Below are positions 1 through 12,363 of a stretch of 64,000 bases of DNA, in pieces. Positions within the stretch are counted from its first letter, which is position 1. Each line of letters starts with the position of its first letter. This stretch comes from Loxodes magnus (lineage: Eukaryota; Ciliophora; Karyorelictea; Loxodida; Loxodidae). The stretch covers positions 62,001 through 126,000 of the forward strand of contig CAMPDV010000516.1 of assembly GCA_946699065.1 (NCBI GenBank). The letters are read 5' to 3'. The position numbers and the translations under genes were made by a program. The notes beneath the pieces are model-generated. The model ran no database searches, had not been told where the DNA came from, and saw only the letters and a list, made by a program, of their open reading frames with translations.

Positions 1-651
1 TACTAATAAAACTAGCTAACTTACTATAATTTTAGAAAATACCTAGCTGAAAAATAGCTAACTTGTGAAGATTTTTTATTTGATAAAAATAATTTTATGC
101 TTAAGCTTTATCTCTAGCACAATGTTAAGAATAATGAGTGCAGTTAGTTTTTATATCAAAAATAATTTACCAGAAGTATTTCTACTCAAAGCAATAATTG
201 TAAACTTGAAAATCCTAAATAAATAGAGGAAGAGGCAACTTCTAAAAAATTTGAAAAATCCCTTTCATTTACTTGGCAAATTTAATAAAAAGAAAAAGAA
301 ACTCTACAGATTAGCTCTCAAAGTAATGACTTTATGGCTTAAGAAAACAGATAAAACTAAAATGATGAAGCTTATAATGATTAAGAGCAAATTTTTGAAG
401 TCAAGTTTTTAAGTGCAAAGGAAAGAGAAAAATCCACACTATAAGAAGAGCATTTATCTTTATAAAAAATTTAAAACTAAAGATTTAATTTGCTAAAGTT
501 AATTTTTGGCTATAGTCAAAATTTATTTAAAAAATAATTGTAAAAGCATCTTAAAAGAACTATTTAAATTAAATAAAAATTAAAGAAAAAAATAATTTAA
601 GTCTAAAATAACTAAAAAAGGAAACCTTTAAGTTATTTATTCCTTAATTGA
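1..651 (+). CDS. C-terminal tail of a receptor gene (partial, copy 1)
   Basis: This frame is the counterpart of the last ~216 codons of the receptor at 31922-36048. It is hydrophilic, rich in Gln, Lys, Glu and Asn, with no membrane span, as expected of a cytoplasmic tail. TAA and TAG are frequent in frame and read as Gln; the first in-frame TGA is at 649-651 and is taken as the stop. Only a few substitutions separate it from copy 2. The rest of this gene lies before the window, so a second receptor copy is probably present upstream. Confidence 0.6.
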
Positions 652-655
652 AAAA

Positions 656-689
656 TTTTAACTTTAACTTTAACTTTAACTTTTAATGA
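656..689 (+). repeat. Short TTTAAC tandem repeat
   Basis: About four to five copies of TTTAAC just after the receptor stop. The same repeat is at about 36053-36086 in copy 2 with the same length. It lies in the presumed 3' region of the receptor gene. It is too short and internal to be telomeric. Confidence 0.8.
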
Positions 690-1609
690 TATACATGTCT
701 ATATAAGTTTGTTCAGTATTTTCATCAAACTATAAGGTTTGCTTATATATCCTAATTTATAAATTTTATTAATATGAGCTATACTTCTTAAAATAGCTGC
801 TCAATAAAGACTTTTTATTTTAAACTAGAGATAATTAAAATTTCCTTAATTCTTAATTTAATGTTTTTAAAAGCTATATATTCTCTAATATTTTATATCT
901 TAATTCTTTTTGCCTATTAATTAAGGACTTTAGTTATTTATTGTTGCATATAAAACTAAATAACTAGATGGTGTATTTAAGACAATAATATGATTAAGAT
1001 TCTCATTTAGCTGGTAATAATTTTCAAAACTTAAGCCAAAGAGAATTTTAAATTATCAAATTAAATTAGCTTGAAAATATATTATTTGGTCCTAAATATT
1101 CTCTTTAGATTTTATTTCAATTATCTATCTAAAATTTCAAACTTTAGTTGATTACTTTTACTTATCTAATTACCCTTTAAATAAAAAATTAGAGCTTATT
1201 GGCTAAAGATTTAATTATTTTAAATATATAGGAGGATGATCATATAGAGCAGGGATTAATTTCAACTATATTTCTAAATTAAATTTATTTTATCAATTTA
1301 ATTCCTCTATATTTCCCTTATATAGTTACCCTAGATTAGACTAAACTTAATAAATATTTCTTCCGATTCTCAACCTTTCATTACGTAATTTAATTTATTT
1401 ATATAAAAAATTCTTGCTTAATTAAGCCAATCATAATGCATATCTTTGAAAGAAATTACAATTGTTTTTAATTTTTAATTCTCAAAATAAAAGTTTATAT
1501 TCTTCATAGATATTGATGATTTGGTAAATTGTTAGCTAGTTAATTAAACAATTAAGAAATTAATTAAAGTTTTTAAGAATTCAAGAAGGTTTAGCACTTA
1601 AAAGTATAC
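690..1609. other. A+T-rich spacer before tRNA-Val
   Basis: No domain, repeat or convincing coding composition was seen on either strand. It is conserved at the sequence level in copy 2 (36087-37006) only as part of the duplication. Confidence 0.5.
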
Positions 1610-1682
1610 GTAGACATTGTCTACTGGCTATGACGACTGCTTTACACGCAGTAGGTCGTGGGTTCGATCCCCGCTGTCTGTA
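1610..1682 (+). tRNA. tRNA-Val (TAC), copy 1, probably decayed
   Basis: This 73-nt cloverleaf has anticodon TAC in loop TTTACAC, an ACTGC/GCAGT anticodon stem, and a good T arm with a GGTTCGATCC box B. Compared with the copy at 37007-37079 it carries changes in the 5' acceptor strand and in box A: TGGTCTAGTGG has become TTGTCTACTGG. The change at the second box A base breaks a conserved promoter position and the D stem. The copy is therefore likely poorly transcribed or a pseudogene. There is no intron. Confidence 0.85.
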
Positions 1683-4487
1683 TCTTTTATAGATATTAAA
1701 TAATAAATGATGTATTGCAGATTTACTTACAGTAAATGATTCATAAAGGTATAATGTAATACTTTAAAAATAAATCTAAATTAATTCCAAAATAATAGCA
1801 CAAATAGATTTTACCTTAAAATTACATTTTTAAATGATTGAAGCTTTTAATTAATGTCTTCTAGAATCTTAAGTTGCTAGAAAATATTTATAATAAAGCT
1901 CTTATTTCTAGATTTAATAAATTGAATCAAATCTTTTTATTGGTAAATTATTATTTTCTTAATTAACTCCTTAATAAAAATTAATTAGAGGTCTTTATTT
2001 TTAATAAATATTATAGAGAATTAAATTAAAATTTAACTAGCTGAAACTTAAATTGGTCCTTACTAGAAAAAAAAATGTTTAACTAGACTTTAATAAATAT
2101 CTATAGAAGCTTTGTCTATTAATCTTAGCAAAAAAAATTAAATAAATTACTTAAAGCATTAAGTTAGAGTAGTTTCTTAGTATAAATAAATTTTATAATA
2201 GGAACCTTTAATTTATTACTTAGAGCAAAAGATTTAAATCTAGCAATAGTTGTAAACATAATAACTAAATAATTTATCAATTTATTTGAGATCATAGAGA
2301 ATTATTTTAGAATAAAGAGAAGGTAACAATAATTTGAATAAAATATTAAACAAAAAGCCAGTATAATAATCACTTAGATCAGCGCAAATATTAGGATAAA
2401 AGAATTAATTTTATCTTCATAAATCTCATATAATAATTTTTATTTCACTTTTTATATGTTTTATGCTCATTTTCTTCTATCCTTTTAATTAATTTTAAGA
2501 TATTAAGTTCATTCAAAAAAGAAAATAATTGAAAAAGCATGAAAAATAATAATTTTAATATCTCTTTATATTTTTTATTCTAAGAGTATAATGATTATTT
2601 TATATCTAAATATAAGGGATAATTAATTTTATTTGTAGTTTTTAGATAATTTCGATTTGATTGCAAGTAAAACAATTTCAGCTACTCTAGCCTATTATAA
2701 AATTATTTATTTATCATTTACTTAATTATTTTTGTTGCTCATTTATATAATGAGTATTAAAAAGCTTAAATAAACATTTTTTAAGTTCTTGCTTTTTTAA
2801 CTAATTTTAGAGTGATTTAGATGTAATGAAGATCTATTAAAAGATAATTATTTAATTTTAGATAAAACTTTATAAGCAAAATTAAATTATATTATCTAAA
2901 ATAATATAGAGCTAATTTAATATTCTATTTATAATTCATACCTAAAATATCACATTATGAAGTTTATTACACCTAATATCATAAGAAAATTAGAAACTAA
3001 ATAAGCTTCGTACTATATTTATTTTCTCAATTTAAATTACTTTTTTCATTAATTATTTTTCTTCTTCTAAATATTTTTAAATACAAAAAGGCTAGAAATA
3101 TTAGTTAATAGAATCCTTACAAAAGAGTATTTATCTTGGAATTTTTTTATTTATTTTATAGTTGATGAACAAAGCCATTATTTAGGAAAACGCATATATA
3201 TCGGTTTACAAGCATTTATTATATTTTTTTTCTTAAATAAATATAATATACTCTATATACACTCTAAATGCATAGAAATAGAAAAAAATTTAAAACTTTT
3301 TGAATTGAAAAAATTTTGAATAATCTAAACTTTATGATTCTGTCAAAAGTATATTGCAGCTCCTAAAAAGAATTTTTAAAATAATGATTATAATTTTTTT
3401 TCCTTTCCTGATAATTGTATAAACACAGCAAAAGACGCAAGAATAAATTTATTTATTTATCTTATATAATACCTATTTAAACAAAAGAAAGCGAAAGTTA
3501 GATGAAATTAAAAATTTAAGCCAAGTATTTATTTCATGCTTTATTTAGTAAAATTTTCTTTCTGATTTGTATAATTTGTAATTTTGTTACCTATTATTAA
3601 AATAATATCCATACATAGTTTTTTAAGTTTTAAATAGGTCCTATATTTCAGAAACTTTCAAGTTTATTTTTTCTTATTATATTTATAAATATTTCTTAGT
3701 ATTTTATTATCTAAAAAATTCTAAATTTACTAAATTTTTATTTTTATTCTTCCCATTTAATAAATATTTGATATATATCATTTCTTTAAAATTTTTTTCT
3801 CTCATTTTCTAGTTTTTAATTCATACTACTAATCTTTTAGTAGATTGATGGAAATTAATTAGAAGAAGCGTCAAAAGTCAATAGATGAAATTGATTTTTT
3901 TCATCTACTTTAAAAACTAACAAAATTTTATATTTAATAATAGATAAAATAAAATCTAAGTAAAGCTATAATAATAATCATCTAAATTGAAAGGGAAAAA
4001 TAGAATTTATTGAATAAAGAAAATAAATAATATTAATTACAGGGAAATTAATCTATGTTTTCAATTAAAAATTACCTTTTTTTACTAAACACTTTTAAGA
4101 TATTTCTATATATCTCTATAGCTAATTTATATTAAATATTTTAATAAGCTGGGAAATAATTACATCTCTTTATTTATGATAAATAATTTTTCATGGTGTC
4201 TCATAATTAGAAACTACAAAAATAATTTAAGTTAGTTGTTTACTCAATAAAAGCTAATATTTTTTTTAATAAAAGAAGGCTATTTCTAAGAATATAATTA
4301 AATAAAACTGTAAAATTTCTATTTTCTGTATTTTATATTTTTAAGAATGATGTATATCTTAAACTTTGAATAAATTACTTAAAAATAATTATTTATTTTA
4401 CATTAATTAAGGACAAGTTAGATAATCAACTTTATCTTATTTTTATACATTTGTTATTCAAATTGAAGTTATTTAGGTATTATTAAA
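1683..4487. other. Long A+T-rich spacer between tRNA genes
   Basis: About 2.8 kb with A/T runs and no recognised domain. Short open frames here are ordinary for A+T-rich DNA. The matching spacer in copy 2 (37080-39912) differs by many substitutions and small indels, including T-run length changes near 38845, which fits relaxed noncoding sequence. Confidence 0.5.
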
Positions 4488-4560
4488 GGGGATCTAGCTC
4501 AAATGGTAGAGCGCTCGCTTAGCATGCGAGAGGCATTGGGATCGATACCCAAGTTCTCCA
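4488..4560 (+). tRNA. tRNA-Ala (AGC), copy 1
   Basis: This 73-nt cloverleaf has anticodon AGC inside CGCTTAGCATGCG, a D arm with box A-like TAGCTCAAATGGT, and a T arm TTGGG/CCCAA with an ATCGATA loop. The acceptor stem tolerates one T-T mismatch and a G-T pair. It is identical to 39913-39985, unlike its spacers, so it is likely functional and under selection. Confidence 0.93.
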
Positions 4561-5405
4561 TTTTTATTAATTTATGGTTTTAATAAAAGAAATTTTTGAG
4601 ATAAAAACTAAATAAAAATATATTAAACTTTATTGCTTTTTTCACTTATTTAAACTAATAAATAGATAAAATATATAAAAAGATTATGAAATTAATTTTT
4701 AAAGACTTTTATTCAGCTAATTGTAAAATTTTAATTTTAATGAAAAATTAGGCCCGGATATTTGCCCTTATTTTGGTCGCATTTTCGTTTAAAGTAAATA
4801 AAATGCTAAAATAGGCTTTTTATCTCAACAAATAGTTTTATCTTTACCTAGATTTATTTTTCTATTTAGTAAAAGCTTATTAACGTTAATCATAACTTCC
4901 ATTATTAATTTTGAATAATCTTTAATTTTTAGACTTCGAATATCAAATTCTTTTAAAAGAAAACCTTAAAAACTTTTAAAGATAAATACGAATTTAAGGT
5001 TATGATTATTTAATTAGTCAGAAATATATTTAAATAATTATTTTATCATCACATAATTAAACTTATTCAGATTCGTCTATAAATAAATATTTCTATATTA
5101 AAATTAAAGATAAATAAATGAATATAACTAATTTGCACAACTTAGACAAGGAAATTCATTTCTATCATTCCTAAAATAATAGAAATAAAAAAGTGATATT
5201 ATTGCTTTAAATTTAGTAATTGCATAAGTTTAATTATTTATTTTTACATAATATAATAGAATTTACTTATACCATAGTTTATTTATAAATATAACGGATA
5301 TTATAAATAAAATAAATGACTGGGAATAAAATCTAAGCACTTAGTTTATTTAGGGATTCAAATTTGAAATGTTGTTATGCTATAAATGGAACAAGTAATG
5401 ATAGC
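4561..5405. other. A+T-rich spacer upstream of LINE A
   Basis: No gene recognised. It may include the LINE 5' untranslated region, but no boundary or target-site duplication can be placed by eye. Confidence 0.4.
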
Positions 5406-8400
5406 ATGCTGAGTTAGGAAGAAAGTTAGAAAGATTAAGAAGAATCTTTATTTTATTTTACCTAATTAGAGACAATAAAAAACTTGAGTAAAAATGAGAG
5501 AAAATAAATAATTAGGAACAATAATCTAGACAGTAAAGAGGAGATTAGTCAAATTTAGTAAATGTTTCCTGATAAATAAAACTTATCTAAAGTCTATCAA
5601 GACAGAATGCTTAAATAACTAAAAAAATTGCAAAGAAGAAAAAACTCTAAAATATGTGAAATTGAGAAGGAAAATGAAGAGAGTTGATTATTGACATTTA
5701 TATTTAAATATAAATAAATTTTAAAATATAAAATAGATACCATTTGAATATTCCTCATCAACTCATATCTTTTTAAACTAAATGCTTAATATATTAAATA
5801 AGCATTAGCACTTATATTATATACTCATCTTACAGATCAATAACTTTTTAAAATTATTTTTAGATTTATAATTATTTGTATCCCCAAACTATAGACTAAG
5901 GAACACAGTTCAATTTTCAGGAAGAAGAATTTATAAATAAACTGAAAAGATAAAGTCCAGACCCTTATTTTCCATTTCCTAAATAAATTCTTGACAAGGT
6001 CGAAGAAAATCAAACTATCATAAAAAATATAAATGTTAACTCGCAATAGTTAAGAGACTTCATCTTATCTAATTTTTTAAGAAGAACTAATTACTAAACA
6101 ATAATTTCTAATAGATACATTGTACTGGATTCAAAACTTGAAAAAGGATAGATAATAGGACAGTTAAAATTAGTATAGATTAAGAACTCTTGAAGACATA
6201 TAGCCGACAGTTTCTCTCATTAGAATACAATTTTTTGATTAGCATAAAGAACTTTAAAAAAATATATACATGTGGAAATTTGTGGGACTGAGAGGAGGAT
6301 CTTAAATAAATAATCAAATTAATTAAGTAAAAATAGGTCATGTCAATATTGATGGTATTGCAACTAAAACTTTATCAATTCAAGAATTCATCATTAAAAA
6401 CGACTTTGACATTTTTTCTATTAATGAAACACATACTAAGTAATAATTTGTACCTAATAGTACATGGATTTCGGACCTACTATAGAAATGCTAACGAGCG
6501 AGGAGGTATCTATATCCTGGTTAAAGAGAAACTAAACACAACTTAAATAGTGTAAGAGGCAGATGGAGAGGCCTAGCTCAGATTCTGCACAATAAAACTT
6601 GACGATATACTCTTTACTTCATGCTACATGCCTGACAACAGATATGAAAGATGAAGCCTATGACATTCTCAATGAAATATCTAATGAGTTTCCCCATAAT
6701 GCTCACATCTTCCTTGGTGACTTTAATGCACTACTAGAACACTTTGGTAGTAATCCTCTAAACAACTACGATAATATATCCCGATTAAAATAGTTTATTC
6801 AACAGAATGATTTGTAGTTTATCAACAACTCTATAGCAAATACATGCATTCATAGAACTAATCAATAATATTATTGTAATTATTACATTTTGGCAACCCA
6901 GCACTAAAATATTGATTAATTCAACGATTTCTAGGCTCACTATGACAAACTAATAACTGATCATATTCCTATATATGTGACTCTTGCTTACAATGCAACC
7001 ACAAATGCTCCAAGATAACAATCATTACTCTATAAGATTGATAAGCTACTTGATCCAATGGACAGATAAAATTTCTAAAATCAATTTTAAGGTATTTTTT
7101 CGTGTTTTTTGACTGTAGATTCAGACAACTTAGACTCATAATATAGTTTCATCACGAACTTACTTTAGAATAGTACAATGAACACAATAGGAGTAATTAA
7201 GCAAAATACTAATTACAACAAACTGCTTCGGGATATCACTTTGAAGTATATAGCTGCTAAAAGAGCAAATTAGGAGTATAAGAAATTTATGTTTATACAA
7301 GGAAGAATTAACTAAATAGTAACTGAAGTTCATTCGTAGTTAGAAAATAAATAAAAAAAATATGCGTTCTTATTGAAAATGGAAATTGCTTCACTCCAAA
7401 GTTAAATTTCTCAAACTAAATGGAAATCAACGAAATATGTTCTGTCAAGCGAAAAAGATAATAAACCCTAAAATAAGGAATTAAATGAATTTTAATGAAG
7501 AACTTAGTAACTCCTTTATTGATAACTGAGAAACCTTTGTGTTAAGCAAACATTAAAGCGTAACATAGGAACAACTTAATTTTAGTAAACGGTAAATAGA
7601 TCTCATTTATAGAAATCCTTAACTTATCGATTACCCATCTTCTCACTTATAAAACTTTGAACTTTTAATATTTTAAGAAATTCAAAAAATTATTCAACAT
7701 ATTCCAAATGGCAAGGCAGCTGGACCGGATGGAATAAAGGGTGAATTCATCAAGTATGCTGGAGAAGAGTTACAATAAATAATTTACTGTTTTATCAACA
7801 ATATGATGTGACTTTAATAAATTCCATAAAAACTGAATATCTCCATTATCATTCCTATTTTCAAGAAAGGTAGTAAGAGTGATTGGAAAAACTGAAGACC
7901 AATTTCCCTTATGAATACTTTATTGAGGATCTACGACAAGGCTTTAACAGAAAGGACTTACAAAATTCTTTAAGAACGATGCCTCATACATCCTGCATAA
8001 ATGGGATTCTCAAGAAGAGACAAACAGCTCACTAAATATGATAATTGTAGCAGATAAGAAACCTCTATTAGAGTGAAGAGAAAGGTTAAATAAGGATGCT
8101 TGCTACTCTTATTGATGTTGAGAAGATGTTTGATAGCATTGAGAGAAAAACACTTTTTCAACATTTTTTGAGAATAAAACTACCTCTGGGATCGACACTG
8201 GTACTAGAGTCTTTCTACAGTAGCCTGAATTCCTCTTTTCTAATCGATGGGTAAACAACTCGACGACTTCATTACAACAATGGAGTTATTCAAGGGAGTT
8301 TACATGGTCCTGTACTCTCCCTCCTATATTATGATATAGTAATCAGACATCTATAGAAAAGAAATACACATCTAGGTATCAATCTGCACAATATGAACTT

Positions 8401-9740
8401 TGTATGCAGGGCGTGGGCAGATGACCTTATACTCCTTTCTTGTTCTGCTTAAAGGATGTAATAACTAGTAGATTAATGCAACAGAGTTTTTCAGTTAATT
8501 TTTCTGTAAATAAACACTAGTAAATGTGAAACAATACAATTTGTTAAAAAAGAAGAGCTAAAAAAATCGAATTAAACTTGAAACTGTAAGGTTAATATAT
8601 CAAATAGAAGAATTAAGTGACGTACCTTGGAGTCATAATACAAGAAAATGATCTTTTGATCAATCACTGTAAATAGAGAATTTAAACATATTTAGAATTG
8701 GTAAAGAAATGCATTTATACTCTCAGTCGATACAAGAATGTTACTCCCTGACACTTTAAAATGCTTTGTCGCATGTTTACGTTGCTTAAGACTGAATACG
8801 GTGGAGAATTGGTTCCTTGAACTATAATGAGAACTCATAGTCTATGAAAGAGAAGATAAACAAAAGTATGCGTATAATTGCGAGGAAGGCTTTACAGCCA
8901 CCTATCTCTGTCTTTAATGAGTCCTGTTACATAGACTTTAACTGATTCCCTTTTGAGCATGTCATGGCTAGTCGCTTTTTCCGTTTCTATTTTAAAATAC
9001 GGAAAGAAGCTAGGACTTATCCGGAATCCGAAATAGGAAGAATCTTTGAATGCAATTGAAACTAAAAATTTTTGTACTTTTAATAAGTTAAAAGAATGCT
9101 TTAACATTATGGAATTAACAATGACGACCAAACCATGATTTCTAATTAACTTTCTTTTGAGAATCTCATTGAAGAAAAAATAAGAAACAAGTTGTGTTAA
9201 GAAGCAACTATACGATATAGAGACATGCCAACTGTACAGATATTTAGAGGGCAACTTTGAGGATTTTTGAAATTTCCTGAAATAAATTACACTAAACTAA
9301 GAATATAAAAAAGAAATCATCTCAATCTTTAAATTATGAACTAATTCTTACAGTTTTCAATATGACTTACATATGCGTCATTATCCTGTAAAAAATTACC
9401 TCTGTAAATGTGGTGGAAAAGACACGTTTAGAAATATCTTCGAATGTGTCTACTATTAGGGCATAGTTAGAAATATCTCTGATAAATTTCTGGAAAAAAA
9501 CTTGGAAAAACTAGTAACTTACAATTAACTCTACATAAACTAGCAGTTCACTTCTCATAAGTAAATTGATGCAGATCTTCAGATAAAAAAATTTCATAAG
9601 AATCTACGAAAAAAATAATTGAAATTGTAAAACAAAGCACAGATAATTGATTAAAGCCTAAAGAAGAACAATAAGAAAGCACAAGAAGCAACGGGGAAAA
9701 GTTGGAAGATGGAAAGAAAAATGCTTGAACTTTTTGAACA
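5406..9740 (+). pseudogene. LINE A ORF2: endonuclease-reverse transcriptase
   Basis: From ATG 5406 one frame runs at least to about 6440. It gives a basic, charged N-terminal extension and then the start of the APE endonuclease (KIGHVNIDG at ~6330; SINET at ~6420). The endonuclease continues in other frames with GDFNAL near 6718 and TDHIP near 6957. The reverse transcriptase shows GKAAGPDG (~7710), NWRPISL with TGA as Trp at 7893, catalytic DVEKMFDSI (~8114), the template-grip GVIQGSLHGP (~8284), and WADDLIL with the catalytic Asp pair at 8420-8425. Then come a YLGV motif (~8620) and a terminal CKCGG...FECVYY segment resembling the C-terminal Cys motif of LINEs. Frame changes near 6440-6470, 6630, 7490 and 8100 show that the copy is dead. 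Confidence 0.9.
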
Positions 9741-9793
9741 TAATTAAAATGAAGTATCTGATTTATATCAGTAACTTCAATTCATTAACATTT

Positions 9794-9965
<172 letters not shown>

Positions 9966-9969
9966 AATT

Positions 9970-10889
9970 AAAATTAAGTTTGGCTATCTTGGAGGAATTT
10001 CACCTCTTCCTGCCGATCGCCGGATTGCTCCGGGATTATATAAAAATGTTTAAAAATTTGGTCCTCTCTCTCGCTTGGTCATATTGTCTTCGGTTTCATC
10101 TTCTATTCTGTTCTGATTTCTTTCTGTAGATCTTGCCAAGCTCATTCATATAAAGTCTTTTCTATCTCTTTTCTATTACAGTTGATGTTTTTTCCTTTAT
10201 TGCGCTTGTAGTTCTCTTTACGTTGTTCAGTATTAATTCTTGAAATTTAGGAGATTCTTTCATCTTCTTCATAAATGTGCTCCCGAATTACAATAATAAC
10301 ATCTTTTCGGAATTTTTTTAGGTTTTTTTTGTTTCTTCCTTCTCAATCATCATTGGATCACTTCTTTGTTCCTTTTACTCTATTTGTCGTTGCAGTTTCT
10401 CTTCTATTTTTTTAAGTCTATTGTCCAGTTCTGTCTGTTTCTAAAGCTAATTTTGGGATTAGCTACTCTGATCTTGCGATATGTTCCAAAAAGCACTTAG
10501 TTCTCTTTCCTAGGACGTGAGTCTTAATTCTATTCCTTCTGCTAGGTTTAACTGTTGCATTAGCTTTTCATTGTCCTTCTTTAGCTTCTTGATCTCTTCC
10601 TGGAGATTTAGTACCACTTTGATGAGCTATTCCATGCTCATCTGGCCAGAAAGATTAAATTCTGATATCTCCTGGTGAAAACGGACTTTGTCTGCTTACT
10701 GGGTTCCTCCTGAGAAGTTGGGGTGGTTGCATGGGTGATTTTCTTAGATTACTTCTGATCTTCTTGGACTTATGTTCCGGATTATTAAGAAAAAGGTTAG
10801 GGTTAAGTAAAAGAAGACTGGCTGAGAGTGGCTTCTGGTTTCCTCTCTTTCTTGGAGGTGGTGTAGAAACCTTTTTTGAAGCCTTCCAT
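9970..10889 (-). pseudogene. LINE-type ORF1 (coiled coil), copy 1
   Basis: Minus-strand coding sequence from ATG at 10889. It begins MEGFKKGF, matching MAGFKKAF of the plus-strand ORF1 at 13204. A strong Lys/Glu-rich coiled coil follows (about 10640-10370) with the elements LQEEIKKLKKDNEKL and RLKKIEEKLQRQIE, then DPMMIEKEE, a relative of the PMEIE motif in sister ORF1s. The tail is basic, with TGA read as Trp (NRRWNRRQ). At least one frame change separates the N-terminus from the coil. Zinc knuckles are not seen before it stops at the LINE A tail. RNA-binding ORF1 proteins of LINEs typically have this layout; function here is inferred. Confidence 0.72.
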
Positions 10890-11500
10890 TTTTTAATTCT
10901 CCATTAAAATTTTTATTGAAGAGATTTCTTCTTAAAATATCTTACCATCTATAAATATTTAAAATATCTTACCTTCTATAAATTTTTAAAATAAATTAAT
11001 TTCTATTTTAAATAGAAATACTCTCTTGTTTTAATTTTTACCTCCTTTATTTGTTATTTTTACTTGCTTTACATTTAATGATTTACTTTCTGGATTTATT
11101 ATGTTACCATCTTAATATTATTATTTTACAATCTTCTTTAATTTTTACTCCCTTTCTTAGTGTTCTTACAATCTTATTTATTTTATTACATTCTTAAATT
11201 TAATTTTATTACTTTCTAGCTTTTAAAGTATTACTCACTTTTGACAAATATATTACACACTTTTTCAAAATTAACCTCCTGTATATTTATTTCTAACTTT
11301 TTTTGAAATCATTTTAACCTTTTTTTAGCTTTCTTATTTTCTCCTATTTTTGATTGATTATTACTTTCTAATTTTTATTAGTATTTTACATTCTATTATT
11401 TTATTATTTACCATATTATTCTCTCATTATCTTGAAAATTAATTTATTATTAATATATTTTTTAAAACCGTCATAGTTGTTCGAAGGTGAACAACAAGGT
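10890..11500. other. Pyrimidine-rich stretch upstream of ORF1
   Basis: The plus strand is dominated by T and C with repeated TTACA/TTAC words; the minus strand is therefore purine-rich directly upstream of the minus ORF1 start. It may be a 5' untranslated region. No gene recognised. Confidence 0.4.
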
Positions 11501-11504
11501 CATC

Positions 11505-11570
11505 TTCATCAGAGGTTGGGGAAGTTAAGTACCCATAATCGACTTTATGTCTTCCTCTGCTTTGATGATG
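11505..11570. repeat. Hairpin-forming module (single in copy 1)
   Basis: A patch richer in G+C than its surroundings. TCATCAGAGG (11507-11516) pairs with CCTCTG plus GATGA (11554-11567), leaving a four-base bulge. A conserved core TTAAGTACCCATAAT lies in the loop. Copy 2 holds the module twice (46598-46660 and 46758-46815). It may be a structured RNA or the end of a small mobile element. Confidence 0.5.
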
Positions 11571-11634
11571 CAATGAGACACAATCCTGCCATGTCCTTGG
11601 ACCTCCAGCAAGTATTAAAGATTACGAGTATTCT

Positions 11635-11712
11635 AAAACTATACCAGTATTGAACAAGATTTATCAGTATCTGATAATTTTATCAGTAACAAACATTCTT
11701 GTCAGTATGAAA
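11635..11712 (+). repeat. Degenerate CAGTAT-type tandem repeat
   Basis: Imperfect reiterations of ACCAGTATTGAACA, TATCAGTATCTGATA and GTCAGTATGAAACA. Copy 2 (about 46890-47005) has about 30 bases more, one or two extra units. Confidence 0.6.
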
Positions 11713-11718
11713 CATTTT

Positions 11719-11766
11719 TTTAAAGAGCTGCGCACCAACGAGAGTGCTACGCGCTCTATAATAAAA
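11719..11766 (+). repeat. Conserved stem-loop element (dispersed, 3 copies)
   Basis: TTTAAAGAGCTGCGCACC followed by CGAGAGTG and CGCGCTCTATAAT. AGAGC/GCTCT plus GCG/CGC can pair with a one-base bulge. It recurs in copy 2 at 47009-47056 and, inverted and diverged, at 31485-31532 just after an ORF1 C-terminal fragment. A terminal stem-loop of a LINE or SINE is plausible. Confidence 0.6.
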
Positions 11767-11829
11767 TTTATTTATTTATTTAATTACTTTCTTTTTTAAT
11801 ATTTACTTTATAAATTTTATATTATTAAC

Positions 11830-12363
11830 TTACCTCCTAAATATATATTAATTACAATTCTTCAACTTTTGGTCTAAATAAACTTCATCTTCATTCCCCA
11901 TTCTAACTATTTTACGTTAACTATCTAATTTTTCTTATTTTCTATAAAGTTTATAAAAACCAGCGTAAATTCCTTCTAATCTTTCTACTTTTTATTTCAG
12001 TTATTCAATTGTTTCTCCTTTCTCTACTGTTAAATTTATTTCTTCTTTATTTTTACTTAAAATCTTAACTTTTATTAGTTTCGGTTTTTGTTAATAAGAT
12101 AACTCAATTTTAATTTCTTCAAGATGAAGATTTCTCTTCTTATTTACTTTCACTTGCTTAGTTTTTTTAGCTTATTAAGATTTTTATATCATCGAAGGAA
12201 ACTTTTTTGAACTTTCTTTTCGAGCACTGGTTATAGCCTTCTTTTTAATACTCTTCAAGAGCACAAGTTTGACATATTTTATGTTTGGAAGTAAGGTTAC
12301 TGGAATAATTATTTAAGAGTCGAAATGAGCTAAGCATGGGCTGTACCTGTTAGATATAGCCAT
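11830..12363 (-). CDS. RING-like plus ubiquitin-like domain protein, copy 1
   Basis: ATG at 12363 (MAISNRYSPC). A RING-like N-terminus follows: a single Cys, PVT, then KHKICQTCALEEY and GYNQCSKRK. In copy 1 the first Cys of the CKH motif has become Ser; copy 2 retains LPCKHKIC. A ubiquitin-like fold follows at about 12085-11870: KVKILSKNKEEINLTVEKG, ETIEQLKQKVE, then LYRKQEKLD and EDEVYLDQKL, matching the beta-hairpin, helix and LIY.GK..L.D order of ubiquitin. The two halves are in different frames by my reading, so an intron or frame change lies between them. The protein could act in ubiquitin conjugation as a small E3-like factor (inference). Its stop is unclear. Confidence 0.62.

Noticed and set aside
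656-689. TTTAAC repeat as a telomere remnant
   Set aside because: Internal, only four to five units, A+T-only apart from one C, identical length in both copies; not a known ciliate telomere unit.
5837-6046. Minus-strand 69-residue open frame (also at 41261-41470)
   Set aside because: Antisense to the N-terminal part of LINE A ORF2, whose plus frame runs unbroken from 5406 to the endonuclease.
11490-11570. Hammerhead-type ribozyme core on minus (CTGATGA)
   Set aside because: The GAAA box and cleavage triplet do not follow at the required positions.
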